Origin: Bretschneidera sinensis
Lineage: Eukaryota > Streptophyta > Magnoliopsida > Brassicales > Akaniaceae
Assembly (NCBI GenBank): GCA_023935145.1
Contig: CM043702.1
Coordinates: forward strand, 77,345,320 to 77,409,319
Direction of reading: 5' to 3'
DNA: 64,000 bases
This document shows, piece by piece, positions 32,443 to 42,848 of the stretch (its first letter is position 1; each line of letters starts with the position of its first letter). Position numbers and translations under genes: made by a program. The notes under the pieces were generated by a model. The model saw only the letters and a program-made list of their open reading frames with translations. It was not told the origin of the DNA and made no database searches.

Positions 32443-33772
32443 TGATGAGAGTCATAAAATGCATCTTAACAGTACTTAGTTGTTAACATTTTAGGGTTGA
32501 TCTAGGGTTGAATTACACATTTATACCTTCACAATGCTAAAGTGTCATCCTTCGATCATTAATCTATTTCGGTACATTTTCAGGTGTTTTGGGTTCAAAA
32601 GAGAAGGAAAAGCTATCGTTGCTTGAAGCACAAAGATTCCATGCATATTGGAGTGAAGGGGTGCTTCCGAAAGGACAAGATGAAGAATTTATAAGAAAGA
32701 AGCTGAAGACAGTGTGCGCCACGACCTGGGCCAGGCTAAGTCGCGACCTCAAGACTCCACCAATAGTGTGTGCCGCGGCTTACGAGGGTCTAGGCCGCGG
32801 CCTCCAGAAACTGAAGAAAACAAGGAAAGGACTGAGCCACAGCGCGAGTGTGATGCCCTGTTTTCGCACCAGACCTAATTAGGGTTTTTAATGATAGTTT
32901 AGACCCGAAAATACCCTTGAACTTTTGTATTATAAATAGATCACTTAGGGTTTGATAAGAGGGGGGAAGTTTTGAAGGCTGGAAACAGAGGAGAGAGCTC
33001 GACATTCTTCTCCACTACAGTGTTCAAGCATGAGCCCCATGACCAACTTATCTCCAAGCAAGGCGAAGGGATGAATCCTTAGGTGTAGTTGCTCTTATTT
33101 TCTATTATTGATTCAGTTATAGTTTGGATTTATTGTCAAAACATTGTTTATGATTTACTCTTTGATTAAACAAGAAGAATTTAGGTTCATGTGACAGCTA
33201 CACTTTATGTTCTTCTTATCTTAGATTTTCTTAATCCGGTGATTGCATGCTTCTTCTCCATATAAGTCTAGTCAAGCTCTTCTTATGTCAAGTTGTTTGG
33301 ATGTGATTGATTTCAGTAGATTTATCTTTTAATTTTGTCCATTATTGTGATATTGTCATTGAGATATATTGTCGTTTCTTGATAAATCTATAAGATAGGT
33401 CATATGTGCTTGAATCGAAATCAATGAGTGATTCGTAGCAATTACATTAGTGTTTTCATATGCTTTGATTGAATACTTGTCGATTGCTTGTTTGGGATGT
33501 GAAACTAGTAATTGAGATAAAAACAATTGAATCGAGATTGGATTAAGGCAACAAACCTAGGGAGGACTCTCGGAACCTTGTTATCTCTCTATTATATTTT
33601 TCATTATAATTACACAACTCCTTCACACTATTTCATTTTCAAACTCAGATTTACTCATTTGGATTTTTTTGTTTCGTATTAAAGTTTACATCTTCTCTTG
33701 TTGTTCGCTTTTCCTCATGGGATCAACACCTCAACTATACAAAATAACTGCGTATTAGTTTGAGCGTAATCA
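32443..33772 (+). repeat. 3' LTR of gypsy 3
   Basis: A full partner of 26780-28010 with an intact TATAAATA box at 32931-32938 and the CG-rich array at about 32712-32850 (GTGTGCCGCGGCTTACG, GGCCGCGGCCTCC). Around 33166-33221 it carries about 55 extra bases absent from the other LTRs of the family. Confidence 0.9.
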
Positions 33773-33777
33773 AACCT

Positions 33778-34432
33778 CTTATTCCATTGCCGAGGTGATT
33801 GCTTCATGCCATGGAGAGATTTTTTCAATTGGCACACCAACTCTCCCTGCCTTTCTTCCTTATAGCCTTCAGGTTGCCTCATGTAGATGGTCTCATCAAG
33901 CTCTCCATGTAAGAACGCTGTCTTCATATCCATTTGCTCGATTTCCCAATTGAATTGGACCACCATTGCAAGCACTATCCTTATCATCTTGTATTTCACA
34001 ACCAGTGAGAATATTTCGGTGAAATCTATGCCTTCTCTTTGTGTGAACCCCTTCGTCACCAGCCTAGCTTTATACCAGACTTAATTCCCTGGAGTGTTCC
34101 CTTCTCTGATCTTTTAGATCCACCTACAATCCACAACTCTTTGTTTTTCTGGTTTGGGCACCAATTCCCAAGAGTTGTTCTTCCTCAAAGAATCTATTTC
34201 TTCCTCCATAGCTAGCTGCCACTTTAACGACTCCTTACAGTCCATGGCATCCATGTAAGTTTCTAGTTCAACCTCTCCATCTGTTTAAGGAGCTGCTACA
34301 TTAGCATCCCCAAAACCATATCTCAAAGGTGGCCCTAACCACCCTCCTTTCCTGGTCCCTTGTGAGCTGATAGTCATTCAGACTTGCTGCATTATCCCCT
34401 TCTAGTTCAGCCTCCTCTCGAATGTCCTGAGC
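33778..34432 (-). pseudogene. Copia B reverse transcriptase N-terminal part
   Basis: Minus strand: GFTQREGIDFTEIFSLVVKY, MIRIVLAMVVQFNWEIEQMD, MKTAFLHGELDETIYMRQPE and LKKSLHGMKQSPRQWNKRFD are the conserved N-terminal motifs of copia reverse transcriptase, including the first catalytic Asp in QMDMKTAFLHG. The reading above 34080 is degraded, with WIYRRL-like and KNNSWELVP-like traces and stops. At the lower edge the gypsy 3 target duplication cuts the sequence, which continues at 26774. This is the part deleted from copia A. Confidence 0.88.
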
Positions 34433-35300
34433 TTAGCCTTCATCAATGGGCTCTTCCTGGTCTGAACACTCTTTCCATCCTTGCTCTACCTTAACTGAAT
34501 TCTCCTTGATGCTATGCTTCACAAATTTCGGACTGGTTTGCTCATTATCCCCTGCAAAGTTAGTTTTCTTCAAGTAGGGAAATAACAATTCATTAAAAAT
34601 AACATCTCTACTTATTATGAGTTTCATTCCTTTTGGTTCTAAGGACCACAACCTATATCCCTTAACCTTATCATCATACCCTAGAAACACACATTTTTAA
34701 GACCTTGGGCTAACTTTATCATCCTTTTGATGTGCAAATGCAGCACACCCAAAAGTCCTAAGGTTTCTTAACTCAGAGGGTTTTCCACTCGACATCTCCA
34801 TGGGAGTCTTAAGGTCTAAAGCCCTAGAGGGTGATCTATTAACCAAATATGTAGCTATAAACACAGCTTCTCCCCAAAAACATTTTGGTAAACCAGACCC
34901 AATTAACATGCACCTAACTTTTTCCATAAGGGTTCTATTCATCCTCTCAGCAACTCCATTTTGTTGAGGGGTTTTCACAACTGTTCTGTCTTAGAATGCC
35001 ATTTAATTCACAGAATTTATCAAAATCCTTATTAAAAAATTCTAAGCCATTATTGGTTCTTAATACCTTAACTACCCTGCCAGTTTGAGTCTCCTGCAAC
35101 TCTTTTCACACCACAAAATTATTCAAAGCATCTGATTTATTCCTAAGCAAATAAACCCAAATCTTTCTTGAATAATCATCAATTAAAGACAGAATGTAAC
35201 GATTACCTCCCTGTGTTGGTGTTCTTGCTGGTCCCCAAAGATCTGCATGGATGTAGTCAAGAATCCCCTTAGACTTGTGCACTCCGGTGTTAAAGCTGAC
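34433..35300 (-). pseudogene. Copia B integrase
   Basis: Minus strand: KSKGILDYIHADLWGPARTP (first catalytic Asp), YILSLIDDYSRKIWVYLLRN, then LRTNNGLEF with Asn in place of the second catalytic Asp. Next come KTPQQNGVAERMNRTLMEKV with the Glu, FWGEAVFIATYLVNRSPSRA, LRTFGCAAFAHQKDDKVSPR and FLGYDDKVKGYRLWSLEPKG. The core and C-terminal part are split by a frame change near 34980-35100, and a TAA lies near 34697. The Asp-to-Asn change is at the same codon as in copia A. Confidence 0.9.
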
Positions 35301-35867
35301 CCGGTGTTGCTTCCCAAGAATGCAACATTCGCAGAAATCAAGTTTCTCTATCTTGTCACCACCAAGTAGACCATCCTTGCTGAGAACTTGCAGGCCCTTT
35401 TCGCTCATATGTCCCAAGTGAGTGTGCCAAAGAGCTGCCTTATCCATCTCAGCCATCAAGCTTGCTGCTGGATCCTTGATTTTTGTCTCTCTGATCATCT
35501 CATAGAGACCTTTTTTGATTGCTACTTTGATCACTATCAAAGATCCCTTGGTTACCTTGATCTTTCCTCCTTCAGCTTTGTATGAATACCCTATGGAATC
35601 TAATTGCCCCAATGAGATCAAATACCTCCTCAAATCCGGGAGATATCTTATATTTCGTAGCAACCTTGTGACTCCATCAAACATCCTCAATTGGATGTCT
35701 CCTATCCCCCTCACTTGGCAAGAAGTGTCATTACCCAAGAAAACCCTTCCATAATTGATTTCCTTGAAATTCTTGAACCAACCCTTGTAAGGGCACATGT
35801 AATAAGTGCACCCGGTATCCAAGATCCATTTCTCACTGCCTTGCCTCCTGCTCATATTCGAGCACAC
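35301..35867 (-). pseudogene. Copia B protease and pre-integrase
   Basis: A continuous minus-strand frame from 35867: GSEKWILDTGCTYYMCPYKG has the intact D-T-G catalytic triplet of the aspartic protease. GNDTSCQVRGIGDIQLRMFD, YLPDLRRYLISLGQLDSIGY and then LWHTHLGHMSEKGLQVLSKD and CECCILGKQHRVSF make up the pre-integrase zinc region. The frame runs on into integrase without a stop to 35106. It is one of the best preserved pieces of either copia element. Confidence 0.92.
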
Positions 35868-36788
35868 AACAAGAACATCATCTTGCTATTTTCCTTTGCC
35901 AACTAAAGCCTCTCCATTGTTGGTATGGCTTATTCCTCTCTCATCACACATCTTCTTCTTGCAATCTTTCTGGAAGTGACCCTCCTTGTTGCAGTAGAAG
36001 CATCTCTTTCCTCCAAATCTTGGTTTGGAATGTGCTCTCCCATGGCTCTACCTTCTACCCTTTGATTTCTCCCGGTAGTTGCCATGGATACTACTGCCAT
36101 ACCGAGTTGCTGGCCTTCCTCTAATGAACAGCCCTTCTCCACTTGATTCTTCCCTCATCTTGGCTGTGAAATCATGAGCCCTTATAGCATTGATCATAAT
36201 TTCCTTGGTTAGTGTATCTCTTCCATATTCAATAGCATTAATCAAACTTTCAAAATAATCAAGAAGAGAATTCAATAATATAACAGCCAATTGTTCATAT
36301 GGGAATGTTATACTACAACTGGCCAAATCTTGAACTAGTTTATTAACCACGTCAAGATTATATTGCAACTCTTTATTAGGATCCATTTTAAAAGAAAAGA
36401 TTCTTTTAAGAATTTAAATCTTCTTAGGGAGAGTTTTAGTAAGAAACAACTCATCTAATTTGTTTCATATGACAGCTGGATCTTCCGAGTCTCCGCACTC
36501 CCTTGTGATACTATCCGAGATGTGTAGAAAGATGGTGCTATATGTCATCTTCTTCATCTCAATCTGCTGGACTTCCGTGATACTTGCTGGAAAAGTGTAA
36601 TCTTCTCTAATAGCCAAGTCCACCTTCTGTTGCATAGGAACAACCTTGATCTTCCGCTTCCAAAGGGCAAAGTCTCCCTTTCCATCAAACTTCTCAACAA
36701 TGAAGTTTGAACCGATCTTGCGGAGAAGATCCCAGATTTGAGCAGTACCCAAGATTGCTTTCCAACTTCTTCTAAACCTCAAGAACAC
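35868..36788 (-). pseudogene. gag: Copia B gag
   Basis: Minus strand: KFDGKGDFALWKRKIKVVPM, YTFPASITEVQQIEMKKMTY, then a degraded join near 36420, DPNKELQYNLDVVNKLVQDL, LAVILLNSLLDYFESLINAI, INAIRAHDFTAKMREESSGE and RGRPATRYGSSIHGNY. This is the copia UBN2-type gag, including the segment missing from copia A. The knuckle CFYCNKEGHFQKDC lies near 35965-36003 in another frame. A stop interrupts the basic linker near 36048 and others follow the knuckle. Confidence 0.9.
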
Positions 36789-36944
36789 GATCGAAGATTG
36801 ATCTCAATACCGTTCTTGAATCACCCTCAAGAACACGATCCGATCTTGATCTTTATTCCGTTCTTGAATCACCTAAGAAGCTGATTTTTTATTCTTGAAG
36901 TCTTGCTCTGATACCTTCTGTTCCGGCTCCTATACTCGCTCACC

Positions 36945-36959
36945 AAAGCTCTGATACCA
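36945..36959 (-). other. Primer binding site of copia B
   Basis: The minus strand reads TGGTATCAGAGCTTT, identical to the copia A site, two bases from the LTR. Confidence 0.92.
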
Positions 36960-36961
36960 CT

Positions 36962-37790
36962 TGTTAGAAATCACCTTCCAAGAAGCCCAAGAGGTGATCT
37001 TTCGAACACCCAAGTCTAGAATGACTTGTAATGATCAGAACTGAAACATAAATCAAAGAAAGCATAAAAGACACAAGAAATTTGTTGACGAGGTTCGACA
37101 ATTTGCCTACGTCCCCGTGAGCTCCTCCGAGCTCTCTGCATTATCTTGTCAATGGAGTTCTTTACAATCAGTAACACCTCTTCAAGAACTCACCGGTTCT
37201 TGAAGAACGAAAGAAGAAGAAGTAAAAGAAAGTGATAAGAACTAACCCTGGAATTTTCCCAAGAAAATTCCCCTTACAAGCCCTTGAATCCTCTTTCTAT
37301 TCTACTCTCTCTCTCTAAACAACTAGCCTCTCTACAAAGAATCAGTCTTGTGTTTAATGCCTTTGCACTCTTACAATTGATCTCACTTTTACATTCACAT
37401 GTATGTTATGATTTTGAGAAGCTAGGTGACCCTTTATATAGTGCATCAACTTCTTGTCCAATCTTGAGAGTCAGTTTTCACCCTTAGATCATGAGGACCA
37501 ATCAAACTTAGCCCTTCATCAATCCTTAGTGATCCTATGCGTTTTGAACTTGCCTCACGCACTCAACAAAAAGCTGAACCAAATGGCATCAGTGTGCCTT
37601 TAGGCCATGGCCTGGAGTGTGTTGAACTTCATCGTTTTTGCATCCATTCTGGGCGCCGCGGCCTGGGGGGACGCTGAGCCGCGGCGCACACCTCCTCTAG
37701 GTCTCCTCATTTGCTGGGCATCGCACCTTGGAAGAGCCAGGCTGCTTGATGCTGATTTTTCCTTATTTAAACCTTAGACAAACATCAACA
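36962..37790 (-). repeat. 5' LTR of copia B
   Basis: Starts TGTTAGAAATCACC and ends ACATCAACA. The minus-strand TATATAAA box is at 37440-37433. The CG-rich array at about 37600-37745 (GCGCCGCGGCCTGG, GAGCCGCGGCGCAC) is shorter than in the 3' LTR. Confidence 0.9.
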
Positions 37791-37795
37791 GTTTT

Positions 37796-38070
37796 TTGAG
37801 GTACAAGTAGCAAAGAATTTCAAGTAGCAATCCTTTAGCCTTTAGTGGATATGCATTCATACAAAGGATTACTATAGTTGAATAATGGAGTGTAGACACG
37901 TTGAGACTATACGCGCTAAGTCAAAGACTTTGGGGACACAAAATCTACGTTTAAGGACAATGCTTCCGCGTGCCTCTATAACTAAGCTTTCTTGTCCTAA
38001 TCTTTCTTAATTTTTATGTTTAATTATTAGTAACAAGAACTAAAGCATTCAATCACAAATAATTTCAACA
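37796..38070 (+). repeat. Direct repeat, first copy (LTR-like 3' part)
   Basis: GAGGTACAAGTAGCAA through TTAATTATTAGTAACAAG to AATTTCAACA matches 40606-40835. This copy has about 60 bases (GGATTACTATAGTTG... to ...GCGCTAAGTCAA) that the second lacks. The missing part is bounded by AAAG at both ends. It is cut on the left by copia B. Confidence 0.85.
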
Positions 38071-40159
38071 ATCTTAACGGAAAATTTTCGTTATGGATGC
38101 TTCAATTATTTTCATTGCCAAAATATTATTAAATGCGATTAAAGTTGATTCCTTTAATAAAAAAATTTGATGTTTTAGATTTTCCAACAATTGTTTTGTA
38201 CTAATTGACCCATATGAGGACATAAATAAAATTACAAGACATACTATTGCTTAGCCAAAGATTCATTACTAACTACATCATTGGAAATTTTAAGAGCTCG
38301 GATTCACTTTCGGTGGAAAAAGAAAAATTGTGATAATGACTGTGAGGTAATAAAAAAAGAATATGAAGAGTTGTGGTCAATTGTTTTACTATTTTTTCTT
38401 TGTTTGGAAAAGATATTCTTTCTTGTGACATATATATATATATATATTCAAAATGGTAACTTTTATGTTGTGTAAGATTTGATTGTTGATTAAATTAAAG
38501 ATTTAATCACCGCCTATATTAATGTGCATCCTGTTTGATAGTAACAAAAATTAGTTTGTAGTTATGAAATGATGGCTTTTCACACTCACATTTGATTGAA
38601 TAAAATTTATAAATAATTAAATCCAAAATTATTGTAGACGTGGAAGAATCAAAGGATTTGTACTATTAATATGGAGAGTATTTTTTGCACTGGCTAACAA
38701 TTTAATAAGCTACCAATGCTTTTTTTAATATACTTTCTTGGTGAGAGAAAGAAATAAAATAATAGGAAAAAAATTGATGATGGACTGTGTAGTGGGAGAC
38801 AATGGATGTCATCACCACACTTTGGAAATTTTTTTTGATATATGGAAGAATGAAGTAGTAAAAAAGGGAAAGAAAAATGCCTAAATGATATATATTTTAT
38901 ACAAATAATCAAAGCCTCTAATTATTTGTTATCACGCGATTTGGTCATAAATGAATATCATGTGATATGATATTTTGGTACCATATAAAATGAGATGTGT
39001 TTTATATGAGGCTTGATGAACATTATGCAAAACATGAGCTAATATATGAGAACTTGTGTACTTTAAAAATTTGTGAACCTCTGAGTATGAAGTTCTTTAT
39101 GAGATATTTAAAATGTGGGGGTCTTTTGAAAAAAATTGTTATTGGAATATAAAAAGAGAAAAAATGGTTCTAAACTTTTAATTAAATGTGTTTATTGACT
39201 ATCCATATTGGTATAACATATATTATTGGATGTACTAAAAGGTTATACTAATATGAGCCAATTACAGCCAAAGAGTGTCTATTTGTTTACTCTGAATCTT
39301 CCAAGTAGATTATAATTGTGAGGTTCAACATGGAATATAAATTTATTACCTTAAAGAATGTTGTGTCGAAGCTGAAGGAAAAATATAGTTATTTGTGGAT
39401 ATTCCATTGTCGAGGAGACCAGTTTTATCGGTGACTCCATTGTGATTGCCAAGTGACAATAGCTTGTGCTAAATAAAATAAAATAAAATTTATACTGTAT
39501 TTTGATTAGCTCGTTGAGAGGCGTACGATTATTATGATTTATCCAATAAAGGGCATTCTGAAATGAAAATCCTGGGTAGTGCTCTATACAAATAAATATA
39601 AAATGTGATGTGGCCCAGTGAGGGGCAATGATATATGTGGTTGGCTCGTTGAGCGGCATATGGATATTTTATTGTTGCCCATTGAGGGGTATTCCCTACC
39701 AAAGGGCATGAATTAAATAATTTTGTGAGGTCAAAGAGGAATCTAACCAATTCTATAACCAAGCCATTAGTAAGAGAGGTAGTGAGCAAAAACATCGAAG
39801 GGGATGAGACCGATACCCATTAGTGAGACTAAGCAATGGATACCCAACATCTGTGATTAGAGATCCCATGAATGAGGTTCAACGGGAAGAACGAATTCAC
39901 TAGATTCTCATGAGGCACTATCAGTTAGCTATACGCCTTTCATATGAGATGATTGGTAAGAGTCCTTCCCTATGGTGTATGGCAGGGCAACTGCGATTCA
40001 TGTTAGGATGAAATTAAGGATGGGGTGTTGATCGCAGTACACTCTTGATGGATGCAACCTATACCAGTGTGGGATTTAAGCCGTTCCCCATGTGACTTGG
40101 GAAAGTCACTAGAGCACTCATAAAAATCCAAGTAGGCACATGGCTGTAAAAGTGCCAAA
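38071..40159. other. Unassigned stretch between the direct repeats
   Basis: No gene is supported on either strand. It contains a small AT microsatellite at 38430-38447. The part 39480-40080 has several copies of gctcgttgag and gaggggcat words, like the non-coding part of a copia element, but no domain was recognised. Confidence 0.35.
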
Positions 40160-40835
40160 CCGTTGGAATTGCTACTATTAAGGATGTTATGTGAACAACT
40201 ATCTTGGTCGTATCACATTCAAGGAATTTGTTCAATGAGCTTAGCTCCACCATATTTCTATGGTCCCAAGTAGTTCTTTCTATGTGAAATTCAGACCGAA
40301 AGGTACTATCACTAATGTATAACTTTCTTGTATTCCTTGCTACTGTTAATAAACTATTTTGAGACATGTAAGGAATTTTTAGGTTTATTTTTAAGTGTTT
40401 CAAAACACGTTTCATCTTGGTCAAACTAGCCATTGCAGTCAAACTAGCCATTGTGATCCAAGTAGCTGTGATTGGTCAAACTAACCGTTGGAGATAATAC
40501 TATATAAACTCTTCTCCTCTCCCATTTGTAAAACACAAAACAATCATTTTTCCATCTTATCTCTTCTTTGTGAGTATCATATATTGATAATTTAGAAAGT
40601 CTTGTGAGGTACAAGTAGCAAGGAATTTCGGTACCAACCCTTTAGCCTTTATAGTGGATGCGCATTCATACAAAGACTTCGGGGACGCGAAATCTACCTT
40701 TCAGGACAATGCTTTTGCATGCCTCTATAGCTAAGCTTTCTTGTCCTAATCTTTCTTAACTGTTATGTTTAATTATTAGTACAAATTATTATCAGAAACA
40801 AGAATTAAAGCATTCATACACAAATAATTCCAACA
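40160..40835 (+). repeat. LTR-like sequence containing the second direct repeat
   Basis: The proposed termini CGTTGGAATT and AATTCCAACA are inverted repeats apart from the first base. A CTATATAAAC box lies at about 40500-40509, followed by a leader and the 40606-40835 repeat. This is the layout of a copia LTR of about 0.68 kb. No primer site follows it and no clear purine tract precedes it, so the LTR reading is inferred. Confidence 0.5.
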
Positions 40836-40879
40836 TTTATTAAGTGAATGAAGAAGTTCATGAGCCATGTAATCTGCCT

Positions 40880-41560
40880 ACCTTTGATAAATGCATTTTG
40901 AAAAGGACTTATTACTTATTGCAGTATAGGTTGAAGAACAACTTATAATTTTATAGATGACATATCAAGACTTATAGGCCTTAAGTAATGAAGTTTTGTA
41001 GAATGAGTAAGTTTTGGGATGAGAACTAAGATGGCTTCATTTATTTTTTTAAGTAAATAATTACTAGTGTGAAAGAAAGTAAGCAGCAATTGAATTACAG
41101 AGTTTCCTATTATATACCAGTAATGTTTAAAAGGAACGCTGTAAGACCTTATGGACCAAGAGATTTATGAGGACTCATAGCCCAAACAATGTTTTTTTTA
41201 TCTCCACAGTGGTAATTGGAGCCTGCAGAAGATTAATATCTTGATCATCTAATTTAGAGGAATTGTTTAACATATGGAAAGGGAAAGGTAAAGGGTGTGA
41301 AGAATTAAACAACAATGAGTAAAAGTTTGTGAATATCTATCTGAATAATTTGAGAAGTTTCTAAAATCCATTCGGTCTGATCATTTTGAATTGCTAATAT
41401 TGAATTAATTTTTCTTTGGTAATTTGCTTTAGCCTCAAACTATCTTGTATTTGCATCCCTTTCTTTTATCCACTTACATCTGGCTTTTTTAGTTTCTTCC
41501 TGTTGATCTAAGGAAGGAGATACATCATTCTTGAAGGATTTTTAGTTGATGATGAAGGAT
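40880..41560 (-). pseudogene. L1-type LINE reverse transcriptase fragment
   Basis: Minus strand, in changing frames: DQQEETKKARCKWIKERDAN then TR-stop-FEAKANYQRKIN (family pattern WIKxGDxNTxFFHxxA), APITTVEIKKTLF, AMSPHKSLGP-stop-GLTA (pattern MSPxKSPGPDG), KINEAILVLIPKLTH, LHYLRPISL and YVIYKIIS. These are the region before and motifs 1-2 of plant L1 reverse transcriptase in the right order. The catalytic FADD part and endonuclease are absent, so this is a short fragment with at least three stops and two frameshifts. It abuts the LTR-like repeat at 40835. Confidence 0.75.
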
Positions 41561-42848
41561 TTGTTAGAGAATTCATCACTTGTTTTTTTTTTATAATTAA
41601 TATACAAGGATAAGGCGAATCACCAGCTTCTTATTTTGCTTAATAAGTCCTTTTATATATTTACATGTGCCTTAAGATCAATATGGTTCCTCGAATATGC
41701 CACTGTTTTTGTCACTAATTACAAATGCGTTCCATTGTCTTCTTCAATTTTTCTTCATTGTATTCCATTTTACTCTTTCTGGAATCTTACAATGGCATTC
41801 TTTACAACAAGAAATTTCAAGTTTTTAACTAAACAACCCTAACTAAGCTTGAAATGGATGAAAAAAACCTTCTATTTGTTTTTTTTTAAAAAAAAGCTTC
41901 TAATTTTTTTTCTTCATTTTCCCTAACTCAATTTGTTTTAGTAAAAAATGACTGTCCAGAAATCAAATACATGAAAATAAATTTCATATTAAATACGATT
42001 TTACACTGTTAAAAGAAAAAGGCAACAAAACTCTTTTTTTTTTCTGTACTTGGTTTCACATTGGTTGCAGAAATTAAAAAAAAAAAGTGAGTCTTACACG
42101 TTATTTATGTTTGCTTTTATTATTTATAGAAGCATTTTATTAATTAATATCAGCCACACTCTTCTCCTTTGTAGCAGACTAGTACGGGTAAGAAAATCTC
42201 TTAATTTATGATTACTTTTATCTTTTTATTTATGCTTTCGTCTGATAGTTTTATTGGAGTATTCTTGTCTTGTCTTTTAACTTTTTCTTTTTCTATTTCT
42301 AATACTACTATGTCTAGAAATTTGCATAGTTATACTTTAAAAGATATCCACCAATTGCAGTTGCTCTTTTGTCAAGTGGTGATAAAAGGATATAAAATTT
42401 ATAAAAAGTGTTTAACAAATTAAGCTACCATTTCTTTCTTCCCGTTTGATGATATATTTGAGTCATGAAGATGCTTACATTTATTTAAGTACAGTCTGCT
42501 ATGACTTGTATAGGATTTTCTTTCTAATTAAATCTACAATATATTATTATCTCTTTACCAATGATTCATCATTTTATGGTTTGATTTGCATAGGATTTTG
42601 AAGTTGCTCTACAAAACAAGTGAGTTTATTTACTTTAATTTTTTTTATTCTATGTACGATATTATTCATACTCTACATGTTAATTTATAATATTTTAATT
42701 TTCTTAATAATTATACATACATTAATTATAAGATATACAGAGTTAACTATTAATCTAATATTTAATTTATTTAATAGAAGAAAGAAAATAACAATTCCAT
42801 CACCAAGAATAAAAATTTCATGTCGTACCAAGTGCGGTATTATTAGTT
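41561..42848. other. AT-rich stretch, probably the 5' part of the PIF/Harbinger element
   Basis: No gene is supported. Poly-T and poly-A runs are frequent (41586-41598, 41878-41895). A left terminus for the following transposon was looked for and not found. Weak coding-like sequence (RRKKITIPSPRIKISC) lies at 42776-42830 just before the transposase. Confidence 0.3.

Larger units (their letters stand above)
26780..33772 (+). mobile_element. Gypsy 3: deletion derivative nested in copia B
   Basis: LTRs at 26780-28010 and 32443-33772 share TGATGAGAGTCATAAAATGC starts and TAATCA ends. An exact AACCT duplication flanks the element (26775-26779 and 33773-33777). The 4.4-kb internal region has a primer site, gag, protease and the 3' non-coding tract. 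It lacks reverse transcriptase, RNase H, integrase and the extra 3' gene found in gypsy 2. It could only have moved using proteins from a full-length relative, unless the deletion happened after insertion. Confidence 0.93.
23458..37790 (-). mobile_element. Copia element B (minus strand), interrupted by a solo LTR and gypsy 3
   Basis: The order on the minus strand is LTR (37790-36962), primer site, gag, protease, integrase, reverse transcriptase, RNase H, LTR (25661-23458). It is the same family as copia A. Two gypsy-family insertions interrupt it; without them the element is about 6.0 kb. Flanking pentamers are atttt (23453-23457) and gtttt (37791-37795), a one-mismatch target duplication. 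Its reverse transcriptase N-terminus is retained, unlike copia A. Stops and a small RNase H deletion make it inactive. Confidence 0.85.

Noticed and set aside
39351..40451. Minus-strand frames of 87-130 codons
   Set aside because: They show no family motif and lie in a region that looks like non-coding LTR element sequence.
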